Below are positions 1 to 5,593 of a DNA stretch of 5,593 nucleotides, piece by piece. The stretch comes from Bryobacterales bacterium (lineage in GTDB: Bacteria > Acidobacteriota > Terriglobia > Bryobacterales > Bryobacteraceae). The translations under genes and the position numbers were made by a program. The notes beneath the pieces are model-generated. The model did no database searches and had not been told where the DNA came from. It saw only the letters and a program-made list of their open reading frames with translations. How positions within the stretch are numbered: position 1 is the first letter of the stretch; every line of letters starts with the position of its first letter. The stretch covers positions 9,949-15,541 of the forward strand of contig DOZZ01000224.1 in the NCBI GenBank assembly GCA_003517725.1, given 5' to 3'.

Positions 1-1188
1 TACTCACCGCACTATGAACAAGGTACCCGCGAAGTTTTTCAGGAATCGAAAGACATTTACTCGCTCTACGGAGCGTCCGGGAAGGTTAAGCTGTCGGCCT
101 CGAGTCTTCCGCACGATTACGACTTTTTTCACCGGCAAGCGACCTACGGCTGGTTTAACAAATGGCTCCGCGGCACCGGCGATGACTCCGAAGCGGATTT
201 CGATCAGTCTCCCGATTCGGAATTATTGTCGACCTCGACCGGTCAGATCCTTACGTCAGTTGGGGGCCGGACTGCGTATCAGGTGAACTTCGACCGGCTG
301 GTCGCGCTGGAGGCGGCCCGAGGCCCGGCGCCTCTCCTCAAGGAAGAAGCGCGCCACACACTTCGAGAACTCCTGGGGCTGCCCTCTCGCGGTAACATCA
401 CCCGCAATACCGTGCTATCCACGAGCTCCTACCGGAACCTGGTTATTGAGGAATTCGAAGTGCGCTCGGAGCCGTCCGTCCGTGTTCCAGGCTGGTTTCT
501 AAAGCCTTCGCGTGGGTCTTCGAGGCTGCCGGCCGTCCTGATTGTGTCGGGATCCAAAGATCGCATCTTCGAAAATCAGCAGTTGCTGGCCACCATCAAG
601 CTCAAAAACATCGCGCTGTGTGCCATCGACATTCGAGGCCTGGGACAAGCCACGCCGCGCCTGCCCTCCTCCGGGCCGCTGTTCTATGGGCATGGCGTGG
701 ACATGGCGTACTCGCTGGTGAGTCTCGCGGCCGGCATTCCGCTTACCGGCCAACGCACTCGGGATATTCTGTGCTGCCTCGACTATCTGCATGCGCGTCC
801 GGATGTAGACCCGTTGCGCATTGGCCTGTTCGGCAGCGGCGCGCCCGGACTCGAAGCCCTGTACGCAGCCGCGTTGGACGACCGCTTCCGCGCCTTGCTG
901 CTCGATCGTACGCTCGCGGATTTCAAATCCGTGGTGGCGGCCGAGAACTACAATCTGAAGGTCGGCGCGTTCACCTTTGGGCTGCTGCAACATTTTGACT
1001 TGCCGCAACTCTCCTCGGTTGTGTCGCCGCGCCCGGTGTGGCTGTTGAATCCTGTCGATCCCAGAGGCGAACCTATGCCGTTGCGTGCAATCCCCTCGGC
1101 GTACGCGGACACAGCGAAACTCCGGGTCGAGTCCACTCCCACGGAGACCGTTCTGGCGGAGTGGGTTCAGGCCGCGCTCCTAACTTAA
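1..1188 (+). CDS. Acetylxylan-esterase-like alpha/beta hydrolase, C-terminal part (5' end outside the window)
   Basis: The frame is open from base 1 to the TAA at 1186-1188, giving 395 visible residues. A TTG at 226 could be called as a start, but the coding sequence clearly continues upstream of it. Residues 10-58 resemble the end of a first alpha/beta hydrolase domain: the LPHDYD segment (His38) sits where the catalytic histidine is expected, and is followed by the YGWFNKWL helix typical of acidobacterial acetylxylan-esterase (AXE1-like) proteins. A second hydrolase-like domain covers about residues 130-390, with the strand PAVLIVSG, the segment DIRGLG, and the elbow region IGLFGSGAPG at 274-283. 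In that elbow the canonical G-x-S-x-G serine position is Gly280. Asp353 in NPVDP is in the acid position, but the last 30 residues contain no histidine. The second domain therefore looks catalytically dead and any activity would rest on the off-window first domain. Deacylation of plant glycans is the family-level guess; the substrate is unknown. The gene is convergent with the glycoside hydrolase. Confidence 0.82.
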   Translation, partial: YSPHYEQGTREVFQESKDIYSLYGASGKVKLSASSLPHDYDFFHRQATYGWFNKWLRGTGDDSEADFDQSPDSELLSTSTGQILTSVGGRTAYQVNFDRLVALEAARGPAPLLKEEARHTLRELLGLPSRGNITRNTVLSTSSYRNLVIEEFEVRSEPSVRVPGWFLKPSRGSSRLPAVLIVSGSKDRIFENQQLLATIKLKNIALCAIDIRGLGQATPRLPSSGPLFYGHGVDMAYSLVSLAAGIPLTGQRTRDILCCLDYLHARPDVDPLRIGLFGSGAPGLEALYAAALDDRFRALLLDRTLADFKSVVAAENYNLKVGAFTFGLLQHFDLPQLSSVVSPRPVWLLNPVDPRGEPMPLRAIPSAYADTAKLRVESTPTETVLAEWVQAALLT

Positions 1189-1209
1189 ATTTTCCGGAAC
1201 ACAACGCTC
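1189..1209. other. 21-bp convergent intergenic gap
   Basis: Only 21 bases separate the stop codons of the esterase-like gene (plus strand) and the glycoside hydrolase (minus strand). The gap contains the 8-bp palindrome TTCCGGAA at 1192-1199, but no GC-rich stem followed by a T-run on either strand. No intrinsic terminator can be supported, so transcripts of the two genes probably overlap at their 3' ends or end inside the opposite gene. Confidence 0.6.
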
Positions 1210-3465
1210 CTAAGCCAACCGCACTTCGATGGCTTCGTGGATCAACACGCGCGGGACGGTCAGTTCCACCCAGTCTTGCCGAACTTTGAAACCAGGCGCA
1301 ACACCGGCGCGCAGCAGGCGGATTTCCGCGGCGCGGCGTCCTGGCGGCATACGAATGCCGACCTTCAGATCGCTGATGGGCAGGAACGTCTCACGAGCAT
1401 GTGCCTTATGCACGCGGCCGCCCGCATCGGCGAGCAGATGTAGGTAGAGCGCATTCGGGGCAGCTCTGAAGTGGGCCATCAGCCCGGGGTGGTCACCCAA
1501 AATGCGGTAGCGCCGCGACTGCCCCAGGATCGGCTCCAGCAGTCCGGCAAAGTACTCGCGGAGCGGCGTCAAGCGGGTCTCCAGATACACCGCCTCCAGA
1601 CTCGACCCGATATAGAGGACACGCCCTTTGCCGTGGCTGCGAGCTACGATCGCGGGACCCAGGTTGCGCTCGCGCGCGGCATCCCAGGTCTCCGCCAGCA
1701 CCGTGACGCCGTCCATGGTTTCGAACGGCATGATCTGCGGATCCTGCGGAATCAATTGCGGCTGTCCTGGGATTCGCAGATACAAATCGGGCCGCTCGAT
1801 GGGCTCTGCTGTCTTGAACCGCACGCCCAGCAGACGGCTCAAGCCCAACTGCTCCCGGCGGCGTCCGAATTCGTCGGCAACGGATGTCAGGTGCGTGGCG
1901 ATCAGCGTTCCGCCCGCCTCCACGAATCGGGTCAGGTGCTCGCACTGCGCATCGCTCAAACATGGGGCATTTGGTACCCACACGAGCGCATACTTGCTTA
2001 AAATTTGCGACGTCAATGTGAAGTCGAGGAATGGCTCCGCCTCGTGACCGGTGTCCTTGAGCAGGCCATAGGCGCCGTGAAAGCAGTTCGAGTATGCCGC
2101 CGGCACAAACGTCTCTCCGGAATACCAGTCGATGCTTTGAGTGCCGACCAGAACGCCGGCGCGCGGCGCGGAACGCGCGGCCCGGTACATGGTTTCGTGC
2201 TGCCCGGCGAAATCGAAAATCTGGCGCACATACCTGCCGCTCGAACTGTGGAGCGGGGTGTCCCGCACCGGCCACAGCCGGCTTAGAGACCAATACACCA
2301 TGCCGGCGCCGGCGGCCACCGCAATTGCGCCATCGAGCAAAAGTTCGTCGCCGTCGATGGGATAGCTATACCATCCCCGCACGCTCTGGTCCTTCATATG
2401 CTCCCGGTTATATTGCGTGTGGTGGCCCAGGTACGTCCAAATGGTTTTACCGGTCGATTTTCCGAGCTGAAGATTGAAGAGTTTCTGCTGAGGCGTCTCG
2501 GCCGCTTCGAACATGAATCCATCGACCACCGGGAATGCCCGGCCGCGCCACTGCTGCTTCCCGACCAGCCCGGTATCGTTATAAAGAACCGGCACGTCGC
2601 GCGTGCGGCGGATCATCTCGCGCACATCGCGGAGCGTGGCGATCACCACCTCATCGCGCATCCATAGCGTGTACTCGAGGGTTTGCTCGAAGGAACTGGA
2701 GTTGTCCTGGCGCGGGATCTCCTTGCCGCGGGCGCTGCGATAGGCGGCACGGCAATAGCGGCAGTGGCAAAACATGCGCGCATTGTCCATGCCTTGGTAC
2801 GGGCCATCGAAATAGAGCACGTCGAAGTCGTATTTCGTGAGTACTTCGCGCACCAGATCGAAAATCTGCTGGCGCAACGGCGAGTTGAGGCAGCCTTCGT
2901 AAAAGCGGCCAAAGCCATAATGCGCAGTCGTCATCGGCACGCCCGATGAATCGCGTTTCACCCAGTTCGGAAAGTCCGGATTTTTGGACTCGATCTGCAT
3001 AAACGGATGATTGATCGGGATGTACGCGATGGCCTTCACTCCGGCCTTGTGGCAAAGATCGACTGTGGCGCGCATCGGGTCGGCAGCGGCAAGGTCCGGG
3101 TGAATCGGATAGCGGGTCTTGGTCGGGAAGTACGCGTAGTACGACGCTGCCGGGTAGCGAAAGGCGTTCGCGTTCAGCTCAACCGCGATCTTGACCGCGC
3201 GTTCCGGGTCGTAACGGTAAAGCGGGTAGAAGGGAGGATTGTAAGCTTCGGCATTGAGAATTCGCAAGCCATGGACCCAGTCGGGTGCGTCTGGCGCGGC
3301 GGCCAGGCCCTTCGAACCCATTGCGTAGGTGGCCAGCAGCCCGAGCGACGCTTGCTCAACCCAGTCTCGGCGGCTGGGCCCTTCCGCATGGGCTTCAGCG
3401 GGTTGCCGATCCAGGGCATCTCCGAAACGCCGGAGTCCAGCTCCGGCAATAGCCAGATGGCGCAT
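1210..3465 (-). CDS. Putative Tat-exported glycoside hydrolase with TIM-barrel and beta-galactosidase trimerisation-like domains
   Basis: 751 residues from the ATG at 3465; the frame is also open to a GTG at 3504. No ATG, GTG or TTG lies between 3465 and the export signal, and no good Shine-Dalgarno is seen before either start. Residues 31-57 look like a Tat signal: SRRDWVE (consensus S-R-R-x-F-L-K), a hydrophobic stretch, then an AAA cleavage site. From about 66 to 430 the protein resembles the hypothetical glycosyl hydrolase families (GHL6-like) with a TIM barrel. The strand DVLYFDGP places Asp220 at a likely active-site position, followed by FCHCRYC (Cys233, Cys235, Cys238), a cluster seen in this group. 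About 434-637 resembles the GH42 trimerisation (glutamine-amidotransferase-like) domain, including WVPNAPCLSDAQ and VEAGGTLIATH. A small beta domain ends the protein. Export implies action on glycans in the periplasm or outside the cell; the substrate is unknown. Residues 1-30 are antisense to the receptor fragment and are probably not native. Confidence 0.85.
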   Translation of the reverse strand: MRHLAIAGAGLRRFGDALDRQPAEAHAEGPSRRDWVEQASLGLLATYAMGSKGLAAAPDAPDWVHGLRILNAEAYNPPFYPLYRYDPERAVKIAVELNANAFRYPAASYYAYFPTKTRYPIHPDLAAADPMRATVDLCHKAGVKAIAYIPINHPFMQIESKNPDFPNWVKRDSSGVPMTTAHYGFGRFYEGCLNSPLRQQIFDLVREVLTKYDFDVLYFDGPYQGMDNARMFCHCRYCRAAYRSARGKEIPRQDNSSSFEQTLEYTLWMRDEVVIATLRDVREMIRRTRDVPVLYNDTGLVGKQQWRGRAFPVVDGFMFEAAETPQQKLFNLQLGKSTGKTIWTYLGHHTQYNREHMKDQSVRGWYSYPIDGDELLLDGAIAVAAGAGMVYWSLSRLWPVRDTPLHSSSGRYVRQIFDFAGQHETMYRAARSAPRAGVLVGTQSIDWYSGETFVPAAYSNCFHGAYGLLKDTGHEAEPFLDFTLTSQILSKYALVWVPNAPCLSDAQCEHLTRFVEAGGTLIATHLTSVADEFGRRREQLGLSRLLGVRFKTAEPIERPDLYLRIPGQPQLIPQDPQIMPFETMDGVTVLAETWDAARERNLGPAIVARSHGKGRVLYIGSSLEAVYLETRLTPLREYFAGLLEPILGQSRRYRILGDHPGLMAHFRAAPNALYLHLLADAGGRVHKAHARETFLPISDLKVGIRMPPGRRAAEIRLLRAGVAPGFKVRQDWVELTVPRVLIHEAIEVRLA
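3281..3375 (-). other. Predicted Tat signal peptide of the glycoside hydrolase
   Basis: Read on the minus strand, the codons just inside the coding region give SRRDWVE, then a neutral/hydrophobic stretch (ASLGLLATYAMG), a lysine, and LAAA before the mature DAPDW. Two adjacent arginines followed by an aromatic residue at the consensus Phe position fit twin-arginine export. The hydrophobic core is moderate in length and the KGLAAA tail suits signal peptidase I. In related exported hydrolases this motif usually lies within a few residues of the start methionine. Here 30 codons lie upstream, which supports loss of the original start. Confidence 0.6.
3370..3395. other. Head-to-head truncation junction between the hydrolase and the receptor fragment
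   Basis: To the left, minus-strand coding that looks native ends with the twin-arginine codons at about 3375. To the right, plus-strand receptor-like coding is recognisable from about 3382-3390 onward (MGFSGLP in the frame beginning at 3388). No intergenic region, promoter or native hydrolase start fits between them. The join contains the 6-bp palindrome GGGCCC (3376-3381) and a short inverted repeat GCCC/GGGC (3378-3381 and 3390-3393). These are too short to prove a mechanism. The exact breakpoint cannot be placed to the base. Confidence 0.55.
3429..3447. repeat. 7-bp perfect inverted repeat (hairpin)
   Basis: GCCGGAG at 3429-3435 and CTCCGGC at 3441-3447 are perfect complements around the 5-base loop TCCAG. 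It sits about 50 bp inside the receptor remnant from the junction, and downstream of the 3465 ATG on the minus strand, so it would lie within the hydrolase 5' coding or leader region. No T-run follows immediately on either strand, so it is not a standard terminator. It may be only a by-product of GC-rich coding sequence. Confidence 0.45.
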
Positions 3466-3607
3466 ATTTTTCAGGATACGCTCAGTTGGTTCAATGGCCG
3501 TCACAGCATCAAGGCCGGCGTCAGCTACGTGTGGGCGGACTGGGCGGAGCGGGCCGCCGGAAACAACCTGTTCGGTAATCTTGAATTCTCGAATCGATTC
3601 ACTGGCT

Positions 3608-3610
3608 CCC
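3608..3610 (+). other. Frameshift 1 in the receptor remnant: one C missing
   Basis: Before this point the receptor is read in the frame beginning at 3541 (GNLEFSNRFTGS). After it, homology resumes in the frame beginning at 3609 (PYADFLLGIPTT). Restoring one C to the CCC run gives the continuous peptide FTGSPYADFLLG, the expected motif of this family. The lesion is in a short C-run, so either a true single-base deletion or a sequencing or consensus error would explain it. Confidence 0.75.
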
Positions 3611-4086
3611 GTACGCGGATTTTCTGCTCGGCATTCCGACCACGATGGACCGCCAGTCCCCGCCCGTGTTCGATGAGACGATCCGCAAAAACTACGCTTT
3701 CTTCGTCAACGACGATTTCAAAGTCACGCCCAGGCTGACCGTCAATCTCGGCCTGCGTTACGAGTACCACCCGTACTGGAACGGCATTCTCTCGGTATTC
3801 GACATCAAAAGCGGAAAAATTGTGGTGCCGGACGGATATTTGTCAAAAGTCAGCCCGCTCTATCCGAAGAATTTTGTCGACATCGTAACGGCCGGCCAGG
3901 CCGGGTACGCTTCCAAAACACTGCTGCCGACCGATAAAAACAACTTTGCCCCGCGCGTCGGGTTGGCCTACCGGCCGTGGGGAAACAATACGGTGATCCG
4001 TACCGGCTTCGGAATCTTCTATGACAATCTTGTCTACAAGGTGGATAATGCCGGGAGCCCGTACACGGTGAGCGAGCCGAGCTTTA

Positions 4087-4089
4087 CCC
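4087..4089 (+). other. Frameshift 2 in the receptor remnant: one extra C
   Basis: The middle frame reads YTVSEPSFT up to about 4088 and then loses family resemblance (QPGQQSNRRSA). The frame used after the site reads NPANNPTVVLPQVFPPAG, which fits the family. Removing one C from the ACCC run at 4086-4089 joins SEPSFT directly to NPANNPTVV. This exactly offsets the first frameshift, so the receptor ends in its starting frame. Confidence 0.7.
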
Positions 4090-4563
4090 AACCCGGCCAA
4101 CAATCCAACCGTCGTTCTGCCGCAGGTGTTTCCGCCCGCCGGCAGCGGAGCTGCCAGCGCGAATCTCCCGACCGCCATACGCAAAGCGACCGTCACGATC
4201 CGTCCAAATATCTTTTCCAATCCGAACCTCTCGAGTGACCAGCGGTCGTTGAACCGGTGGTTTGATCCGACGGTGTTTGGCGCGCCAACTCGAGGCTCGT
4301 TTGGAACTTCGGGCCGCGGCGTAATCATCGGTCCGGGTTCGATGGTGTGGCACGCGACGGTGGGTAAGTCGATATACTTGCATGAACGCGTTAAGGTACA
4401 TTTCGAAATGAGCGCGTTCAACATCTTCAATCATCCGAATTGGGGCAATCCGCGGACCAATATCACTTCCGCTCCGGGCGTAATCACGTCGGTAGTGGGC
4501 AGAAACGATCTCGACAACATTGGCCCGCGGCAACTGCGCGCCGGGCTGCGACTGGAGTGGTAG

Positions 4564-4606
4564 AAACGCAGGCAGCAGTAGGGTTGTTGGGGGACTTGGA
4601 ATAGCG
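4564..4606 (+). other. Receptor-peptidase intergenic spacer (43 bp)
   Basis: The spacer is rich in G on the plus strand. It contains a G-run (GGGGG at 4589-4593) and a weak Shine-Dalgarno-like GGA at 4598-4600, six bases before the ATG at 4607. No promoter boxes or terminator hairpin are evident. The short distance suggests that the peptidase was cotranscribed with the once-intact receptor gene. Confidence 0.4.
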
Positions 4607-5593
4607 ATGTTGGCGCTGCTGCTTGCGACAGTCACGGTGTCCGCCGCGTTCGAGGGCGGCAGCCTGGGAAAAGTCGACTACCTTGCGCCCAACCATATAC
4701 GCTGCGCGGTGCGGGGCCAGGCGGACCAGAACCATCGGAACCGGCAGGCCAGCTGGTATTACTTCCGCCTGGACGGCCTGCCGCAAGGCGAGTTCCAGAT
4801 CGATTTCGTGGATCTGGTCGGAGAATACAACTTCCATCCCGGCAGCCACGCCATCACTCGCAACACGCGTCCCGTGTTTAGTTATGACAACCAGACGTGG
4901 ACGCACTTTCGCGACGATCAGGCCAGTTGGAGCGAAAGCGAGGTGCGGCTGACCCTTCGTTTCAAGCCGGAGCGCCGCACCATTTGGATCGCTCACATGG
5001 CGCCCTACACCGGGCGAGAGTTGCAGCGCTTGCTCGATATTCGCGACCCGCGCATACAGCAGGAGACGATCGGCAAGTCGGTTCACGGGCGGGACATCGC
5101 CCTTCTGACCATCACCGATCCCGCAGTGGCCGCGGCTGGCAAACACGTCGTGTGGCTCATGGGCCGGCAGCATGCCTGGGAGGCCGGAACTTCCTGGGTG
5201 GCGGATGGCGCGGTTCGATTCCTTCTTTCACGCGACCCGGCGGCGGTACGGCTGCGGCGATCCACCATTTTTAAAGTGATGCCGATTTTCGATCCGGACG
5301 GAGTAGCGGAAGGGGCCGTGCGTTTCAACGCGAATGGCTATGACAATAATCGCAACTGGGACACCGCGGACCCGAAGCTGATGCCGGAGATCGCCGCGGC
5401 GCGGCGGTCCATGTTGAGCTGGCTGGACGCTGGTCATCCCATCGATATCTTCTTGACGCTGCACAACACCGAGGCCAAGGATTACGTCGAAGGTCCCGTA
5501 AATCTTGGCATCCTCGCCATCGATAGGACCGCGGGCGAACTGGTGCAATGCCTGCGGAGTGGGACCAACTTCCACGACCCCGCTTCGCCGCGC
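4607..5593 (+). CDS. Exported M14 zinc carboxypeptidase, cytosolic-carboxypeptidase-like (3' end outside the window)
   Basis: ATG at 4607; 329 codons are visible with no stop before the right edge. Residues 1-14 form a short, wholly hydrophobic leader ending in VSAA, a plausible Sec signal, although it lacks a positive n-region. Residues about 20-135 match the beta-sandwich N-domain of cytosolic-carboxypeptidase-like M14 enzymes (ASWYYFRLDGLP, RPVFSYDNQTW, IAHMAPYT). The catalytic domain follows. GRQHAWE gives zinc ligands His189 and Glu192 (H-x-x-E), PIFDPDGV and NGYDNNRNW give the substrate-carboxylate Asn-Arg pair (Arg249 central), and LTLHNTE gives the third zinc ligand His286. The general-base glutamate of M14 enzymes should lie beyond the window. 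Expected role: removal of C-terminal residues from peptides in the periplasm or outside; specificity cannot be read. A TTG in the same frame at 4520 is possible but would overlap the receptor end and is less likely. Confidence 0.88.
   Translation, partial: MLALLLATVTVSAAFEGGSLGKVDYLAPNHIRCAVRGQADQNHRNRQASWYYFRLDGLPQGEFQIDFVDLVGEYNFHPGSHAITRNTRPVFSYDNQTWTHFRDDQASWSESEVRLTLRFKPERRTIWIAHMAPYTGRELQRLLDIRDPRIQQETIGKSVHGRDIALLTITDPAVAAAGKHVVWLMGRQHAWEAGTSWVADGAVRFLLSRDPAAVRLRRSTIFKVMPIFDPDGVAEGAVRFNANGYDNNRNWDTADPKLMPEIAAARRSMLSWLDAGHPIDIFLTLHNTEAKDYVEGPVNLGILAIDRTAGELVQCLRSGTNFHDPASPR

Larger units (their letters stand above)
3382..4563 (+). pseudogene. Oar-like TonB-dependent receptor, 3' remnant with frameshifts and internal loss
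   Basis: About 394 codons remain of a family that is usually 1000-1200 residues. These outer-membrane receptors have a carboxypeptidase-regulatory-like N-terminal domain, a plug and a 22-strand barrel, and import large ligands using TonB energy; the first two are absent here. Recognisable stretches in order are DTLSWFNGRHSIKAG (from 3472), PYADFLLGIPTT (from 3609), FVNDDFKVTPRLTVNLGLRYEY, NNFAPRVGLAYRPWG, TGFGIFYDN, RWFDPTVFGAP (from 4255), FNIFNHPNWGNP and the terminal LRAGLRLEW followed by TAG at 4561. The reading frame changes twice: out at the C-run 3608-3610 (one base missing) and back at 4087-4089 (one base extra). Between FGIFYD (4008) and RWFDP (4255) only about 82 codons remain, where intact members carry several hundred residues of barrel, including the usual YTWSKSIDD region, which is not found. 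Not functional as written. It is upstream of and collinear with the peptidase. Confidence 0.82.

Noticed and set aside
499..1008. 169-codon open frame on the minus strand
   Set aside because: It lies antisense to the esterase-like gene, is rich in Arg/Gln and has no recognisable motif; a GC-rich shadow frame.
226..1188. Esterase-like gene starting at TTG 226
   Set aside because: The frame is open upstream to base 1 and encodes recognisable end-of-domain hydrolase sequence (LPHDYD, YGWFNKWL), so 226 is internal.
1192..1199. TTCCGGAA palindrome as terminator or operator
   Set aside because: Only 8 bp, with no loop or T-run, and in a convergent gap where an operator is not expected.
1471..2001. 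176-codon open frame on the plus strand
   Set aside because: Antisense shadow of the well-supported glycoside hydrolase; no domain-like pattern.
1493..2293. 266-codon open frame on the minus strand
   Set aside because: Same strand as the hydrolase but another frame; the hydrolase frame has clear domain motifs and this one is Arg/Ala-rich noise.
3007..3381. Upstream part of the plus-strand open frame that enters the receptor remnant
   Set aside because: Antisense to the hydrolase and without receptor motifs; only the part after about 3382 resembles a receptor.
3601..3620. Programmed ribosomal frameshift in the receptor
   Set aside because: No slippery heptamer or downstream stimulatory structure is seen, and the gene also lacks its N-terminus and much of the barrel, so decay or error is simpler.
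3843..4430. 195-codon open frame on the minus strand
   Set aside because: Antisense to the receptor remnant, with no motif; spurious.
4484..5173. 229-codon open frame on the minus strand
   Set aside because: Antisense to the M14 peptidase, whose zinc and substrate motifs prove the plus-strand frame is the real one.

Overview
The window looks like chromosome from a high-GC soil bacterium of the Acidobacteriota, most probably of the Solibacter/Bryobacter type. This is inferred from the gene content: an Oar-like TonB-dependent receptor, a Tat-exported glycoside hydrolase, a two-domain acetylxylan-esterase-like protein and a secreted M14 peptidase. No rRNA, tRNA, CRISPR array, phage or insertion-sequence gene is visible, and taxonomy cannot be settled from these 5.6 kb.

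Layout. (1) Positions 1-1188, plus strand: the C-terminal part of an acetylxylan-esterase-like alpha/beta hydrolase. Its frame is open through the left edge, so the gene starts outside the window. (2) 1210-3465, minus strand, convergent with the first gene and only 21 bp from it: a putative exported glycoside hydrolase with a TIM-barrel catalytic domain followed by a beta-galactosidase trimerisation-like domain. (3) About 3382-4563, plus strand: the 3' part of an Oar-like TonB-dependent receptor. It lacks its N-terminal carboxypeptidase-like and plug regions and apparently most of its barrel, and it carries two compensating single-base frameshifts, so I call it a pseudogene or an assembly-damaged remnant. 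(4) 4607-5593, plus strand: an exported zinc carboxypeptidase of the M14 cytosolic-carboxypeptidase-like type, running off the right edge.

The esterase, hydrolase and receptor fit a polysaccharide-foraging neighbourhood (uptake across the outer membrane, deacylation, glycan cleavage), and the peptidase fits general extracellular polymer breakdown. That linkage is inference, and no substrate can be named. The most notable structural point is the join near 3376-3390. There the 5' end of the minus-strand hydrolase and the remaining part of the plus-strand receptor meet head to head, with no room for a promoter or native start codon of the hydrolase and with the front of the receptor gone. This is either a real rearrangement that left a receptor pseudogene and a hydrolase with an altered start, or a misassembly. 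I see no convincing new defence, mobile or regulatory system here.
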